Source: Anaerolineales bacterium (GTDB lineage Bacteria; Chloroflexota; Anaerolineae; Anaerolineales; Villigracilaceae). Taken from it: a DNA stretch of 13,248 bases. Below, one piece after another: positions 6,637 through 13,248 of this stretch. A model generated the notes under the pieces. The model made no database searches. It was given only the letters and a program-made list of their open reading frames with translations, and was not told the origin of the DNA. The position numbers and the translations under genes were made by a program. The stretch lies in NCBI GenBank assembly GCA_024763295.1, contig JANTFU010000029.1, forward strand, positions 1 through 13,248, in the 5' to 3' direction. Numbering within the stretch: the first letter of the stretch is position 1; each line of letters opens with the position of its first letter.

Positions 6637-6673
6637 CTTACTTTTCTGTGTTGACTTACCTTTTTCTTTGTTG
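6637..6673 (+). repeat. Direct repeat over the -35 region, possible antitoxin operator
   Basis: CTTACTTTTCTGTGTTG (6637-6653) is followed immediately by CTTACCTTTTTCTTTGTTG (6655-6673); the two match except for two inserted bases and one substitution. The copies sit over and just downstream of the -35 element. VapB-type antitoxins autoregulate through repeats in their promoter, so this is a candidate binding site; that role is inference. Confidence 0.5.
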
Positions 6674-6679
6674 TAAGAT
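6651..6679 (+). promoter_or_regulatory. Promoter of the toxin-antitoxin-prmA unit
   Basis: TTGACT (6651-6656) and TAAGAT (6674-6679), each one base off consensus, with an ideal 17-base spacer. It lies after the dnaJ terminator and ~30 bases before the antitoxin ribosome site. Confidence 0.82.
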
Positions 6680-6716
6680 TTAAGTGCCCCTACGGCAAGA
6701 AAAAAAGGAGTTTCAG

Positions 6717-6947
6717 ATGGAGACATATACAACCGTTAAAGGTCAAGTCGTTATTCCCATTAAGTTACGTCGGAAATATGGCATTGAAGCAGGCACAAAA
6801 ATCGTTTGGATTGATACTGGCGATTCTATTGTCATGCGCCCTATTACTAAGGAGTATCTCCGTACTTTGCGAGGTTCGCTTAAAGGCTCAGGCGCTTTGG
6901 ATGTTTTAATGGAAGAACGGCGAAAAGATACAGAGAAAGGTAAATAA
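6717..6947 (+). CDS. vapB: AbrB/MazE-fold antitoxin (VapB-type)
   Basis: A 76-residue protein. Residues ~1-45 form a SpoVT/AbrB swapped-hairpin DNA-binding domain (VKGQVVIPIKLRRKYGIEAG, then a TKIVWIDTGDSIVMRPI strand region). The C-terminal tail (LRGSLKGSGALDVLMEERRK) is the toxin-wrapping segment common in VapB partners of PIN toxins. It should neutralise the downstream PIN RNase and repress its own promoter. ATG 6717 follows AAGGAG (6705-6710) at 6 bases; an upstream in-frame start at 6684 would add 11 unconserved residues. It overlaps the toxin gene by one base (TAATG). Base composition of this pair is ~40% GC in rows counted by hand against mid-50s in flanking genes, which suggests acquisition. 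Confidence 0.88.
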   Translation: METYTTVKGQVVIPIKLRRKYGIEAGTKIVWIDTGDSIVMRPITKEYLRTLRGSLKGSGALDVLMEERRKDTEKGK

Positions 6948-7351
6948 TGCCCGTAAAAGTTTTGGACGCTTATGCGCTGATGGTGTTTTTCCATGATGAA
7001 AAAGGTGTAGATGTTGTTGAAGATTTACTTCTTGGTACACAGGATGGAGAAAATACAATTCTCATGTCTGTCGTGAATCTAGGTGAAATCTGGTATTCCA
7101 TCGCTCGTACACATTCACCAGAAACCGCAGATCGATATGTTCAGGAAATCAGAACGATGCCCATTGAAATTGTTGATGCAAATTGGGAAGTTGTGCGTCA
7201 AGCCGCTCTGTACAAGGTGCGTGGTGGGATTTCATACGCAGATTGTTTTGCGGCAGCGTTGGCGAAACTCAATGACGCAGAAGTGGTGACAGGCGATCTG
7301 GAATTTAAAATTTTAGAAGATGACATTAGTATTCTGTGGTTGGATAAATGA
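6947..7351 (+). CDS. vapC: PIN-domain ribonuclease toxin (VapC-type)
   Basis: A 134-residue PIN domain. The acidic metal ligands of the family are visible: D7 (VLDAYALM), E47 (VNLGEIWY), D99 (ISYADCFAAALA) and D117 (VTGDLEF). VapC toxins cleave tRNA or rRNA when their antitoxin is degraded; the target here cannot be told. It starts inside the antitoxin stop codon with AAAGG upstream, and its own stop codon TGA overlaps the prmA ATG in the sequence ATGA. So toxin and prmA should be translationally coupled. It is intact, with no frameshift, and shares the low GC of its partner. Confidence 0.9.
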   Translation: MPVKVLDAYALMVFFHDEKGVDVVEDLLLGTQDGENTILMSVVNLGEIWYSIARTHSPETADRYVQEIRTMPIEIVDANWEVVRQAALYKVRGGISYADCFAAALAKLNDAEVVTGDLEFKILEDDISILWLDK

Positions 7352-8319
7352 ACTGGTTAGAAGTCTCTTTTCAATTAGATGGCGAATTGGCAGAAGCCGT
7401 CGCTGAAGTTTTGGCGCGTTATGCGCCGAGCGGTGTCGTTACCGAGCATGGTATAAAATTTGTGGATGCGGATGACCCCGGCACGCCCAGCGATGATGTG
7501 ACCGTGCGTGCCTATCTGCCCGCGGACGACCGCCTCGAGGAAACCCGTCAACGGCTCGAGCAGTCGCTGAGCTATCTGGGCATGATTCAAGCGATTCCCG
7601 CCCCGACCTATACCCCGATTAAAGATGCCAACTGGATGGAGAGTTGGAAGCAGCACTATCGCCCCCTCAGCGTTGGTGAAAAGCTCATCATCGTCCCTGC
7701 GTGGATGGATTCGCCCGACGAGACGCGCATTCCGATTAAGATTGATCCCGGCATGGCGTTCGGGACGGGCACACATCCCACCACGCAGTTGGCGTTGGCG
7801 TTGATGGAAGATGTCATTGAAGAAATGCGGGAATTGAGCATCGGGCATCGGGAATCGGGGAATCCATCTACAACTCCCAATTCCCAACTCACGATGATCG
7901 ATGTCGGTTGTGGCTCTGGTATCCTGTCTATTGGCGCACTAAAGCTCGGCGTTGATAGAGCTTTGGGTGTCGATGTGGATGCCGCGTCCGTCGAATCATC
8001 CCGTGAAAACGCAGATGTAAATGGCATCGGCGATGAGTTTGTTATCGGACAAGGCTCGGTCGCTGAAGTTTTGGCGGGGAATTTTGAATTCAAATCCGCG
8101 CCGTTAGTGGTGGCAAATATTCTCGCCCCCGTGCTGATCCGTTTAATGGAAGCAGGCATGGGTACGCTCGTCGCGCCTGCTGGGCGTCTGATCCTTTCCG
8201 GGATTTTGGAAGAGAAGGAAGCTGCCATCCGCGCGACGGCAGAAAAACATCAACTCGAAATTTTGGAACGCCGCCAAATGGGCGATTGGGTGGCGTTTGT
8301 TTTGAAAAGAATATCCTGA
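7348..8319 (+). CDS. prmA: Ribosomal protein L11 methyltransferase PrmA
   Basis: A 323-residue class I SAM-dependent methyltransferase. PrmA trimethylates ribosomal protein L11 and often neighbours dnaJ. Visible motifs: KWMES-like NWMESWKQHY region near 95, MAFGTGTHPTT at 136-146, the SAM-binding DVGCGSGILSIGALKLG at 185-201, the acidic loop VDVDAASVESSRENA, and NILAPVL at 257-263, the NPPY-like catalytic position. Length is a little over the usual ~290-310: residues ~161-181 (EMRELSIGH to PNSQL) are an insertion between the HPTT helix and the SAM loop, encoded by a 63-base heptamer array. The start overlaps the toxin stop by four bases, so expression seems tied to the toxin-antitoxin promoter. 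The stop codon lies in the first bases of a palindromic repeat. Confidence 0.95.
   Translation: MNWLEVSFQLDGELAEAVAEVLARYAPSGVVTEHGIKFVDADDPGTPSDDVTVRAYLPADDRLEETRQRLEQSLSYLGMIQAIPAPTYTPIKDANWMESWKQHYRPLSVGEKLIIVPAWMDSPDETRIPIKIDPGMAFGTGTHPTTQLALALMEDVIEEMRELSIGHRESGNPSTTPNSQLTMIDVGCGSGILSIGALKLGVDRALGVDVDAASVESSRENADVNGIGDEFVIGQGSVAEVLAGNFEFKSAPLVVANILAPVLIRLMEAGMGTLVAPAGRLILSGILEEKEAAIRATAEKHQLEILERRQMGDWVAFVLKRIS
7828..7890. repeat. In-frame 63-base heptamer array inside prmA
   Basis: CGGG or a near form begins every 7 bases at 7828, (7835 degenerate), 7842, 7849 and 7856. The inverted word TCCCAA occurs at 7875 and 7882, with degenerate units at 7868 and 7889. GGGAATTG (7829-7836) pairs with CAATTCCC (7878-7885). 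Total length is 9 x 7 = 63 bases, which keeps the reading frame. Confidence 0.7.
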
Positions 8320-8410
8320 TTTTGCGAGGAAGGCGATAGCCTGACGAAGCAATCTCCTGTCAGCGACGAGACTGCTTCGTCGCAAAAGAATACTCCTCGC
8401 AGAATCATCC
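8317..8410 (+). repeat. Dispersed palindromic element, copy 3
   Basis: Same family and orientation as 2633-2720: ends GCGAGGA (8324-8330) and TCCTCGC (8394-8400), inner arms CGAAGCAATCTC (8345-8356) and GAGACTGCTTCG (8368-8379). The first three bases are the prmA stop codon. No T tract follows. Confidence 0.8.
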
Positions 8411-8452
8411 TGATGCTGATTCCTAATTTCTAATCACTTCACGTCCGAAATA

Positions 8453-8461
8453 TGCTATCAT
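8453..8461 (+). promoter_or_regulatory. Candidate extended -10 promoter of the lamin-tail gene
   Basis: TGCTATCAT is an extended -10 like the one before hrcA. The start point would fall at about 8467-8469, next to the ATG at 8471, so the mRNA may be leaderless. No -35 is evident. Confidence 0.45.
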
Positions 8462-8470
8462 TCAAGAACG

Positions 8471-8971
8471 ATGAAAAACCATCGAAGTTGGCTTCCCTTT
8501 CTATTAATTAATATCTTCGTTTCAGCAGCGGTGACAGGCGGCATCCTGTTTTGGTATGACCGCACCTACCGGCAGGCGGAATTGCCCGTTGTGCCCGCCA
8601 GTGCCCCTGCTGTGGAGAGTGCGCCCGAAGCTGCAGAAGCGCAATCGCTGCTTGATGAAAACATCGACGTGCAGATTGTGAGCATCATTGGCGCGGGCAC
8701 GCTCGAAGCCGAAGTGGTTTCGATCCGCTATAGCGGCGATGATGAATTGAGCTTGGCGGGTTGGGTCTTAAAAGATGAAGACAAGAACATCTTTACCTTT
8801 CCGCAATTAAGTTTGTATTCGGGCGGCGTAGTGCAGGTGTATTCCGAGACGGGACAGGATAACGTCATCTCGCTCTATTGGAAATCCCGTGACCCAATTT
8901 GGGAATCGGGCGAAGAAGCGACACTGCTCGACTCGCAGGGCAATGTCCGCGCAACATATACGGTGCCGTAA
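8471..8971 (+). CDS. Membrane-anchored lamin tail domain (LTD) protein
   Basis: A 166-residue protein of unknown function. A short basic start is followed by one hydrophobic segment (~8-28), then a Pro/Ala/Glu-rich linker (~36-60), so it is probably a signal anchor with the rest outside. Residues ~66-165 fit a lamin tail domain: LAGWVLKDEDKNIFTFPQL (95-113), a glycine turn, then SLYWKSRDPIWESGEEATLL (134-153) and DSQGN. Bacterial LTDs are immunoglobulin-like folds found in surface or secreted proteins, often in Chloroflexi; a binding or anchoring role is plausible but not shown. It has no clear ribosome site. Its stop codon TAA (8969-8971) lies in the first unit of the heptamer array that separates it from dnaX. 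It is not evidently functionally linked to dnaX. Confidence 0.85.
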   Translation: MKNHRSWLPFLLINIFVSAAVTGGILFWYDRTYRQAELPVVPASAPAVESAPEAAEAQSLLDENIDVQIVSIIGAGTLEAEVVSIRYSGDDELSLAGWVLKDEDKNIFTFPQLSLYSGGVVQVYSETGQDNVISLYWKSRDPIWESGEEATLLDSQGNVRATYTVP

Positions 8972-9026
8972 TGCGTAAAACGTATTGCGTAATGACTTTA
9001 CGAAATACGAACTACGCAATACGATA
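8967..9026. repeat. Heptamer array: 4 x CGTAnnn then 4 x TACGnnn
   Basis: CGTA begins at 8967, 8974, 8981 and 8988, exactly every 7 bases. After a short centre the inverted word TACG begins at 8999, 9006, 9013 and 9020, again exactly every 7. CGTATTGCGTA (8981-8991) and TACGCAATACG (9013-9023) pair perfectly. The array includes the stop codon of the lamin-tail gene. Confidence 0.85.
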
Positions 9027-9044
9027 AACCCGTCAGATCATTAA

Positions 9045-9074
9045 AACTATCCAACTACTAACTATCTAACTATG
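9045..9074. repeat. AACTA word repeat running into the dnaX start codon
   Basis: AACTA begins at 9045, 9053, 9060 and 9068 (periods 8, 7, 8). The last unit is AACTATG and contains the dnaX ATG (9072-9074). Confidence 0.65.
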
Positions 9075-10634
9075 TCACAGGCTTTTTATCGAAAATGGCG
9101 ACCCCAGAAATGGGATGAAGTCCTCGGACAAGAGCATGTCACCCAGACCTTGCGCAACGCGCTGGTCAGTAACCGCGTGGGACATGCCTATCTCTTCGCG
9201 GGTCCGCGCGGAACGGGCAAAACGACTGTTGCACGTCTGCTCGCCAAAGCGGTCAACTGCCAGCATGAAGATGTCACTCAGCGTCCTTGTGACGAATGCC
9301 AATACTGCAAAGCGGTCAACGAGAACCGCTTCCTCGATATGATCGAGATCGACGCCGCCTCCAACAACGGCGTCGAAGATGTGCGCGACCTGCGCGACAA
9401 GATCAACTTCGCCCCTTCGCAGGGCAAATTCAAAATCTACATCATTGACGAAGTCCACATGCTTTCCACGGCTGCCTTCAACGCGCTGCTCAAAACGCTT
9501 GAAGAGCCGCCGCCGCATGCCATCTTCGTTTTGGCGACCACCGAAATTCACAAAATCCCTGCGACGGTGCTTTCGCGCTGCCAACGTCACGAGTTTCGGC
9601 GTGTGCCGGTTGAGAGTATTGTCCGGCAACTCAACATTATTGCCGAGGGTGAAAATCTCGATGTCGATGCCGATGCCATGCAGCTTATCGCCCGTCAAGC
9701 CAGCGGCGGGATGCGCGACGCCATTTCCCTGCTCGATCAGCTTGCTTCCATCGGTGAGCGCATCACGCTCGAACTCGCGCAAACCGTACTTGGTGCAGCC
9801 ACCAACGAAACCGTGCTCGAACTGATTGACGCCATCCGCGACGATGACCCCGGTGCGGGGCTGAGCGCCATCCACAGCGCTTTAGACTCTGGCTCCGATC
9901 CGCGCCAGCTTGCGCGCCAAATCGTCGATTATCTGCGCGCGCTGATGCTCTTCCAAATGGGCAATCAAGCGCAGGTCGATGCCACGCAGCAGGTCAAAAA
10001 TCGAATGCAAATTCACTCGCAAGAGTTTTCCGCCTCCGCTGTGCTGCGCATGATGCGCGCCTTCAATGCGGCGGCGGTCGATCAACGCGGCGGCTGGCAG
10101 CCCTCGCTTGGCTTGGAGTTGGCGTTGGCAGATGTTTTGGAAATACAGGATAGCACACCTGCTCCCGTTTCCGAGCCGCAGACCAAATCCAAGCCGCGTA
10201 CCGCGCCCAAACAGGGGCGGGAACGCGCTCCAGACCCAAAGCCTGCTACCGCTCAACAAAGGGAATCCAGCGTCCCCACGAGCGATCCGTTAATTCGCAC
10301 GAGTGACTTGGTCGGCGCGTGGAAGAATATCCGTGCGCGCGTGAAACGCTCATCCCCGAATCTGGAAGCGTTATTAAATTCCTGTAAATCGCTTGATGTA
10401 CGCGGCGATACGCTCATTTTGGGTTTGGCAAGTGATGTCTTGGTTGAAAAAATTGAGAAACCCGATCAGATTGCAATTGCCCAAAAAGCGATTGCTGCTG
10501 AGACGGGCGCTTCTTTAAAGATAAAATGTATTGTAACGAACGCCAAAGGGCAGATTCCCGATGGCGTCGATCAAAATGGTTTAGTGGCTGCGGCGATTCA
10601 AGCTGGCGGCGAAGTCGTTGATATTCAGGAGTAA
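9072..10634 (+). CDS. dnaX: DNA polymerase III subunit gamma/tau
   Basis: A 520-residue clamp-loader ATPase. It loads the sliding clamp at replication forks together with delta and delta-prime. Domain order: N-terminal YRKWRPQKWDEVLGQ, Walker A GPRGTGKT (44-51), a zinc module C63-x9-C73-x2-C76-x2-C79, Walker B IYIIDEVHML, sensor 1 FVLATTE, an SRC motif (LSRCQRHEF), then domains II and III to ~350, a Pro/Lys-rich linker (~355-400), and a compact C-terminal domain (SDLVGAWKNIRARV to the end). No A-rich slippery heptamer in the right phase is visible, so a separate gamma form by frameshift is not indicated. There is no Shine-Dalgarno sequence; the start codon is part of a word repeat. It leads the dnaX-ybaB-recR cluster, with a 2-base gap to ybaB. 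Confidence 0.97.
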   Translation: MSQAFYRKWRPQKWDEVLGQEHVTQTLRNALVSNRVGHAYLFAGPRGTGKTTVARLLAKAVNCQHEDVTQRPCDECQYCKAVNENRFLDMIEIDAASNNGVEDVRDLRDKINFAPSQGKFKIYIIDEVHMLSTAAFNALLKTLEEPPPHAIFVLATTEIHKIPATVLSRCQRHEFRRVPVESIVRQLNIIAEGENLDVDADAMQLIARQASGGMRDAISLLDQLASIGERITLELAQTVLGAATNETVLELIDAIRDDDPGAGLSAIHSALDSGSDPRQLARQIVDYLRALMLFQMGNQAQVDATQQVKNRMQIHSQEFSASAVLRMMRAFNAAAVDQRGGWQPSLGLELALADVLEIQDSTPAPVSEPQTKSKPRTAPKQGRERAPDPKPATAQQRESSVPTSDPLIRTSDLVGAWKNIRARVKRSSPNLEALLNSCKSLDVRGDTLILGLASDVLVEKIEKPDQIAIAQKAIAAETGASLKIKCIVTNAKGQIPDGVDQNGLVAAAIQAGGEVVDIQE

Positions 10635-10636
10635 TC

Positions 10637-10987
10637 ATGGGCAAAGGAAAAGGTAGAAATCGTCGTTTTCAGAATAGCGCTCTTGGGGGCGGCGGGCAGG
10701 CTGGCATGATGCAGCAGCTCCAGCAGATGCAGCAGCAGTTGGCTGAAGCGCAAGAGAAGCTGGCAGAAGAGACCGTCACGGCAACCGCCGGTGGCGGCGC
10801 AATTAGCGTCACGATGACGGGCGACCAAAAATGCACCGATGTAAAAATTGACCCCGAATTCCTCGCCGATATGGACGCAGAGATGCTGCAAGATATGTTG
10901 CTCTCGGCGGTCAATATGGCGCTGGATAAATCTCGTGAGCTTCAGGCAGAGAAGATGGGTCCTTTGGCGGGTGGATTGCCTTTTTAA
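10637..10987 (+). CDS. YbaB/EbfC family nucleoid-associated protein
   Basis: A 116-residue YbaB/EbfC protein. After a short basic and Gly-rich start there is a Gln/Met-rich helix (MMQQLQQMQQQLAEAQEKL, ~21-40), the beta region VTATAGGGAISVTMTGDQK with the family's G-x-V core, and the helix LLSAVNMALDKSRELQAEKM. The family forms small DNA-binding dimers that coat or bend the nucleoid, and it is almost always encoded between dnaX and recR, as here. The AGGAG before it (10628-10632) overlaps the end of dnaX, and the gap is 2 bases, so translation is likely coupled. Confidence 0.93.
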   Translation: MGKGKGRNRRFQNSALGGGGQAGMMQQLQQMQQQLAEAQEKLAEETVTATAGGGAISVTMTGDQKCTDVKIDPEFLADMDAEMLQDMLLSAVNMALDKSRELQAEKMGPLAGGLPF

Positions 10988-10993
10988 CCTTAG

Positions 10994-11025
10994 AACGTTC
11001 AAACGTTTTAACGTTGTAACGTTAT
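10994..11025. repeat. Octamer array 4 x AACGTTnn
   Basis: AACGTT begins at 10994, 11002, 11010 and 11018, exactly every 8 bases, each followed by two variable bases. The word is its own reverse complement. The array fills the 39-base gap between ybaB and recR and ends one base before the recR ATG. Confidence 0.85.
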
Positions 11026-11026
11026 T

Positions 11027-11632
11027 ATGATCCTTCCTGCCCCTCTTCAAGATTTGATTAACGCCTTCGAGCGTTTACCCGGCATTGGTCCAAAATCCGC
11101 GTCGCGACTGGCGTTTTATTTGTTGCGCGCACAAGATAATTTGGGACAAGACTTGGCTGATGCGCTAGACGGTTTTAAAGATAAGCTGGCATTTTGCAGT
11201 GAGTGTTTCAATATCACGACGGCGGGGCGCGAACTTTGCGAAATTTGCGACGACTCGCGCCGTGATGCGAGCATCATCTGTGTGGTCGAAGATGCGTTGG
11301 ACGTATTGAGTCTGGAGCGAACGGCGGGCTATCAAGGCAGATACCATGTGCTGCATGGCGCGCTCTCTCCTATAGAAGGAATTGGTCCCGACGATTTGAA
11401 AATTCGCCCGCTTTTTGATCGTGTTGCGCGCGGTGATGTACGAGAAGTGATTTTGGCGACCAACCCCAGCATGGAAGGTGACGCAACGGCGTTATATCTT
11501 AGTCAACGTCTGGTGGGCGAGAATCTGCGTGTGACACGTTTGGCACGCGGCTTGCCAGTTGGTGGAGACTTGGAATACGCCGATCAGAATACTTTGCTAC
11601 GCGCTTTGTCGGGGCGTCAGGATATGAATTAA
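11027..11632 (+). CDS. recR: Recombination protein RecR
   Basis: A 201-residue RecR, the same length as E. coli RecR. It works with RecO (and RecF) to load RecA on gaps. In order: a helix-hairpin-helix (RLPGIGPKSASRLAFYLL, 16-33), a zinc finger (C57, C60, C71, C74), a Toprim domain with CVVEDALDV (E88, D92) and HVLHGALSPIEGIGP, and the C-terminal Walker-B-like LATNPSMEGDATALYL. All key residues are present. The ATG at 11027 lies directly after the AACGTT array and has no Shine-Dalgarno sequence. No intrinsic terminator is obvious behind it before the rRNA promoters. Confidence 0.97.
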   Translation: MILPAPLQDLINAFERLPGIGPKSASRLAFYLLRAQDNLGQDLADALDGFKDKLAFCSECFNITTAGRELCEICDDSRRDASIICVVEDALDVLSLERTAGYQGRYHVLHGALSPIEGIGPDDLKIRPLFDRVARGDVREVILATNPSMEGDATALYLSQRLVGENLRVTRLARGLPVGGDLEYADQNTLLRALSGRQDMN

Positions 11633-11748
11633 GAGCGCTCAGCAGCAGGTTTGCGTATACTTTTCTGGCAAAAGTCCTGTTTTGCTCAAAAAGGATTTGA
11701 AAGGTAAAGCAATTCTTGAAATTGGTTGAAAATTGGTCTTGAATTCCC
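11633..11748. other. Upstream region of the rRNA operon
   Basis: No gene is visible. It begins with the palindrome GAGCGCTC (11633-11640). From 11697 it is rich in TTGA followed by A/T (11697, 11716, 11726, 11739, 11749), ending at the first rRNA promoter. The A/T bias could act as an UP-like element; this is a guess. Confidence 0.4.
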
Positions 11749-11776
11749 TTGACATAAAAGTTATTATATATATAAT
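11749..11776 (+). promoter_or_regulatory. rRNA operon promoter P1
   Basis: TTGACA (11749-11754) and TATAAT (11771-11776), both perfect, with a 16-base spacer. The -10 is inside a perfect 18-base palindrome TTATTATATATATAATAA (11761-11778). It lies ~330 bases ahead of 16S. Confidence 0.88.
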
Positions 11777-11779
11777 AAC

Positions 11780-11821
11780 GGGGCTGGAGATAACCAGCCC
11801 GACCTAGCCCGAACAGCGGGC
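11780..11821 (+). other. Two GC-rich hairpins at the start of the P1 transcript
   Basis: GGGCTGG (11781-11787) pairs with CCAGCCC (11794-11800), and GCCCG (11807-11811) with CGGGC (11817-11821). No T tract follows. They may stabilise or regulate the rRNA leader. Confidence 0.5.
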
Positions 11822-11892
11822 AGATCGATACAACAGAGTAATCATCCATCTCACATCAAAAACACAGAGCGAATAGTTTTGCAGTTTGGTGA

Positions 11893-11920
11893 GCCGATGT
11901 CAGGCAAAAGAGACATCGGC
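11893..11920 (+). other. Hairpin in the rRNA leader between P1 and P2
   Basis: GCCGATGTC (11893-11901) pairs perfectly with GACATCGGC (11912-11920) around a 10-base loop. The following sequence is only weakly T-rich, so terminator function is uncertain; it could be a processing or attenuation structure. Confidence 0.5.
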
Positions 11921-11952
11921 GATTTAGTTTCGGAAATTGGTCAACAAATTCC

Positions 11953-11981
11953 TTGACAAGTTGAGATGACGCGAGTAGAAT
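11953..11981 (+). promoter_or_regulatory. rRNA operon promoter P2
   Basis: TTGACA (11953-11958) and TAGAAT (11976-11981) with an ideal 17-base spacer. The 24 bases ending in its -35 match the equivalent bases of P1 at 19 positions. Confidence 0.85.
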
Positions 11982-12000
11982 ACCGCTCGCTTTACTAACC

Positions 12001-12012
12001 AGCACCTTGACA
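12001..12012 (+). promoter_or_regulatory. boxA-like antitermination site in the rRNA leader
   Basis: AGCACCTTGACA matches the E. coli boxA TGCTCTTTAACA at 8 of 12 bases and lies ~95 bases before 16S. It is followed by ACTGAATAG, as in rRNA leaders and spacers of other bacteria. It looks like TTGACA, but no -10 stands at a suitable distance. Confidence 0.4.
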
Positions 12013-12105
12013 ACTGAATAGTGATAGGAAGCAAGCAACAATTTTTTCCTGTCAATCCAATAACAGTAAATCCGTAACTTACGCATCTTAGATGCGATAA
12101 AATTT

Positions 12106-13248
<1,143 letters not shown>

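Noticed and set aside
8317..8410. Intrinsic terminator after prmA
   Set aside because: The palindrome is part of the repeat family and has no T run.
8967..9074. CRISPR array
   Set aside because: Repeat units are 7-8 bases with 2-3 variable bases and the halves are inverted; there are no 25-40 base repeats with long spacers and no cas genes.
10446..10455. Run of six A in dnaX as a programmed -1 frameshift site for a gamma form
   Set aside because: In the reading frame the codons are GAA AAA ATT, which does not fit X XXY YYZ slippage, and it lies close to the 3' end, not after domain III.
12007..12035. Third rRNA promoter from TTGACA at 12007
   Set aside because: No -10 at 15-19 bases; the site fits better as part of a boxA-like antitermination element.

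Overview
The window looks like a chromosomal segment from a bacterium of the phylum Chloroflexi, most likely class Anaerolineae. The best evidence is the partial 16S rRNA gene at the right end. At 13040-13056 it carries the target of the Chloroflexi probe GNSB-941 exactly, and at E. coli position ~338 it has the EUB338-III variant instead of the common EUB338 sequence. The hrcA-grpE-dnaK-dnaJ and dnaX-ybaB-recR gene orders fit this, and GC is in the mid-50s by hand count of sample rows.

Layout. 1-1349 (minus strand): a PerR/Fur-family repressor followed by the 5' part of a heavy-metal P1B-type ATPase. A consensus promoter overlapped by two Per-box-like operators drives them, so this is probably a peroxide- or iron-responsive metal export unit. 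1400-6621 (plus): a CIRCE operator and the heat-shock genes hrcA, grpE, dnaK and dnaJ, closed by a strong intrinsic terminator. 6637-7351: an AT-richer VapB/VapC-type toxin-antitoxin pair with its own promoter, sitting between dnaJ and prmA. The toxin stop codon overlaps the prmA start codon, so prmA appears to depend on the toxin-antitoxin promoter. 7348-8319: prmA. 8453-8971: a small membrane-anchored lamin-tail-domain protein. 9072-11632: dnaX, ybaB and recR (clamp loader, nucleoid protein, recombination mediator). 11633-12105: a regulatory region with two consensus rRNA promoters and several hairpins. 12106-13248: the first ~1.14 kb of 16S rRNA, cut by the window edge.

The least expected signal lies in the spacers. 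Several gaps hold short arrays of 7- or 8-base words, usually arranged as a direct array followed by its inverted copy. The word differs from gap to gap (CGTAnnn, CAGTnnn, AACGTTnn, AACTAnn(n), CGCTAAT), but period and architecture recur. One such heptamer array, exactly 63 bases long, lies in frame inside prmA. Others touch the stop codon of the lamin-tail gene or the start codon of dnaX, and the genes directly behind three arrays (dnaJ, dnaX, recR) have no visible Shine-Dalgarno sequence. A second repeat family, an ~86-94 bp palindromic element with GCGAGG/CCTCGC ends, occurs three times, with an inverted pair flanking hrcA. I see no CRISPR array, transposase or tRNA.
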